Origin: Lates calcarifer
Lineage: Eukaryota > Chordata > Actinopteri > Centropomidae
DNA length: 64,000 nt
Assembly (NCBI RefSeq): GCF_001640805.2
Contig: NC_066844.1
Location: 5,699,138 to 5,763,137, forward strand
Direction of reading: 5' to 3'
Position 1 is the stretch's first letter. Every line of letters begins with the position of its first letter. The notes below the pieces were generated by a model. It ran no database searches and was not told the origin of the DNA. It saw only the letters and a list, made by a program, of their open reading frames with translations. The translations under genes were made by a program, and so were the position numbers. This document shows, one piece after another, positions 61,501-64,000 of the stretch.

Positions 61501-64000
61501 TCAAAAAAAGTCATAGTATAGTAAGGAATGAAAAATGGTCAAAAAAAGTCACAGTATAGTAAAGCTTCAAAAATCATCAAAAAAAGTCATAGTATAGTAA
61601 GGCATGAAAAATGGTCAAAAAATGTCATAGTATAGTAAGGCATGAGAAATGGTCAAAAAAGTCATAGTATAGTAAGGCATGAAAAATGGTCAAAAAAGTC
61701 ATAGTATAGTAAGGCTTCCAAAACCATCAAAAAAGTCATAGTATAGTAAGGCATGAAAATGGTCAAAAAAAGTCATAGTATAGTAAGGAATTAAAAATGG
61801 TCAAAAAAAGTCATAGTATAGTAAGGCTTCCAAAACCATTCAAAAAAGTCATAGTATAGTAAGGCATGAAAAATGGTCAAAAAAAGTCATAGTATAGTAA
61901 GGAATGAAAAATGGTCAAAAAATGTCACAGTACAGTAAGGCATGACAAATGGTCAAAAAAAGTCATAGTATGGTAAGGCTTCCAAAACCATTAAAAAAAA
62001 GTCATAGTAAAGTAAGGCATGATAAATGGTCAAAAAATGTCATAGTATAGAAAGGCTTCAAAACTGTCAAAAAGTCATAGTATAGTAAGGCAGTAAAACT
62101 GACAAAAAAAAGTCATAGTATAGTAAAGCTTCCCAAATGGTCTAAAAATGTCATAGTATAACAAGGCTTCCAAAACCATTTTAAAAAGTCATAGTATAGT
62201 AAGGAATGAAAAATGGTCTAAAAAAGTCATAGTATATTAAGGCATGAAAAAATGGTCAAAAAAGTCATAGTATAGTAAGGCTTCCAAAACCATCAAAAAA
62301 TGTTATAGTATAGTAAGGCATGAAAAATGGTCAAAAAAGTCATAGTATAGTAAGGAATGAAAAATGGTCAAAAAAAGTCATAGTATAGTAAGGCTTCAAA
62401 AATCATCAAAAAAGTCATAGTATAGTAAGTCTTCAAAAATGGTCAAAAAAAGTCATAGTATAGTAAGGCTTCAAAACCATTTAAAGAAGTCATAGTATAG
62501 TAAGGAATGAAAAATGGTCAAAAAAAGTCATAGTATAGTAAGGCTTCCAAAACCATCAAAAAAGTCATAGTATAGTAAGGCATCAAAAAACGGTCAAAAA
62601 ATGTCATAGTATAGTAAGGTGTCCAAAACCATCAAAAAAGTCATAGTAAAGTAAGGCATGAGAAATGGTCAAAAAAGTCATAGTATAGTAAGGCTTCCAA
62701 AACCATTAAAAAAGTCATAGTATAGTAAGGCTTCAAAAATCAACAAAAAAAGCCATAGTATAGTAAGGCATGAAGAATGGTCAAAAAAGTCATAGTACAT
62801 AAGGAATGAAAAATGGTCAAAAAAAGTCATAGTATAGTAAGGAATGAAAAATGGTCAAAAAAAAGTCATAGTATAGTAAGGAAAAATCCAAAAAAAAAGT
62901 CATAGTATAGTAATGAAAAATGGTCAAAAAAAGTCATAGTATAGTAAGGCATGAGAAATGGTCAAAAAAAGTCATAGTATAGTAAGGCATGAAATGGTCA
63001 AAAAAGTCATAGTAAGCATGAAAAATGGTCAAAAAAGTCATAGTATAGTAAGGCTTCCAAAAACCATCAAAAAGTCATAGTATAGTAAGGCTTCCAAAAT
63101 TTAAAAAGTCATAGTATAATAAGGCTTCCCAAATGGTCTAAAAATGTCATAGTATAGTAAGGCATGAAAAATGGTCAAAAAGTCATAGTATAGTAAAGCT
63201 TCAAAAATGATCTAAAAATGTCATAGTATAGTAAGGCTTCCAAAACTGACAAAAAATGTCATAGTATTGTAAAGCTTCAAAAATGGTGAAAAAAGTCATA
63301 GTATAGTAAGGCATCAAAATGGTCTAAAAGTCATAGTATACTAAGGCTTCCAAACTGACAAAAAGTTATAGTATAGTAAGGCATGAAAAATGGTCAAAAA
63401 AAGTCATAGTATAGTAAGGAATGAAAAATGGTCAAAAAAAAGTCATAGTATAGTAAGGCTTCAAAAAATCATCAAAAAAAGTCATAGTATAGTAAGTCTT
63501 CAAAATGGTCAAAAAAGTCGTAGTATAGTAAGGCTTCCAAAACCATTTAAAAAGTCATAGTATAATAAGGCATGAAAAATGGTAAAAAAAAAAAAGTCAT
63601 AGTATAGTAAGGAATGAATAATGGTCAAAAAAAGTCATAGTATAGTAAGGCATGAAAAATGGTAAAAAAAAAGTCGTAGTATAGTAAGGAATGAAAAATG
63701 GTCAAAAAAGTCATAGTATAGTAACGCATGAGAAATGGTCAAAAATAGTCATAGTATAGTAGGCATGAGAAATGGTCAAAAAAAGTCATAGTATAGTAAG
63801 GCATGAAAAATGGTCAAAAAAGTCATAGTATAGTATAGTAAGGCAAAACCATCAAAAAGTCATAGTATAGTAAAGGATGAAAAATGGTCAAAAAAAGTCA
63901 TAGTATAGTAAGGCTTCAAAACCATTTTAAAAAAGTCATAGTATAATAAGGCATGAAAAAAATGGTCAAAAAAAAGTCATAGTATAGTAAGGCAAAAAAA
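55529..64000 (+). repeat. 37-bp A-rich tandem satellite with higher-order repeats
   Basis: About 8.5 kb, some 230 copies, running off the window. Each monomer has a conserved half GTCATAGTATAGTAAGGC and a variable half of several types: ATGAAAAATGGTCAAAAAA, TTCCAAAACCATCAAAAAA, TTCAAAAATCATCAAAAAA, GTCAAAAACGGTCAAAAAAT. The types recur in the same order. The rare variant AGTATTGTAAAGCTTC, for example, occurs at 56321, 57933, 59066, 60527 and 63263 with near-identical flanks, so blocks of many monomers were amplified together. Minus-strand open frames rich in YYDFF are translation artefacts of the repeat. I do not recognise a named satellite. Confidence 0.95.

Noticed and set aside
55529..64000. 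CRISPR-like regular repeat array
   Set aside because: Units are directly abutting 37-bp tandem monomers without unique spacers, in an animal genome; no cas genes.
1..64000. tRNA, rRNA or known small RNA genes
   Set aside because: No B-box-like GGTTCGANTCC with a cloverleaf partner and no rRNA segment was recognised by eye; a covariance-model search would be needed to exclude microRNAs.

Overview
This window reads as nuclear DNA of a ray-finned fish, most likely a percomorph teleost. The genes are split by short GT-AG introns, the background is AT-rich with CA/TG microsatellites, and several interspersed repeats are of kinds I know from teleost genomes. There are no bacterial operons, phage genes or CRISPR arrays. 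Gene names come from reading the exon translations and comparing them with family members from memory; no search was run.

Layout. (1) 1-6.6 kb holds the 3' end of a plus-strand gene, probably igsf21: a 39-nt exon at 2144 and a last exon at 6193 encoding a GPI-type hydrophobic tail. (2) 10.36-12.65 kb is klhdc7a on the plus strand, a single-exon kelch gene with an N-terminal membrane anchor. The assembled sequence carries a net +1 frame change near the start. (3) 16.31-14.53 kb is cfap107 on the minus strand, four exons encoding a motile-cilium microtubule inner protein. An RFX X-box lies 145 bp upstream of its ATG. (4) 19.06-16.83 kb is an AADACL4-like membrane esterase on the minus strand, four exons with a complete Ser-Asp-His triad. 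(5) 21.63-29.86 kb is dhrs3 on the plus strand, a retinaldehyde reductase of six exons and 302 codons. Its intron 1 carries a perfect DR4 nuclear-receptor site and a Z-DNA-prone tract. Its intron 4 carries a dead Tc1/mariner-type copy. (6) 30.2-50.6 kb is gene-poor, with one exon-like segment on the minus strand at 46.9 kb and CTCF-type motifs at 45.2 and 45.8 kb. (7) From 50.6 kb, a promoter with a perfect CRE leads into a plus-strand exon for a small single-pass membrane protein, followed by two homologous alternative exons at 53.6 and 55.3 kb. (8) From 54.9 kb to the window end is a roughly 37-bp A-rich tandem satellite with higher-order structure. It interleaves with the duplicated exon and runs off the edge.

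The order igsf21, klhdc7a, cfap107, aadacl4 and dhrs3 joins genes that in human lie in two blocks of 1p36, which independently supports the assignments. The genes are not functionally linked as a pathway: dhrs3 acts in retinoid metabolism, cfap107 in the ciliary axoneme, and the AADACL4-like protein is a lumenal esterase. The most unusual part is the right end, where an exon and a satellite were duplicated together and the satellite then expanded.
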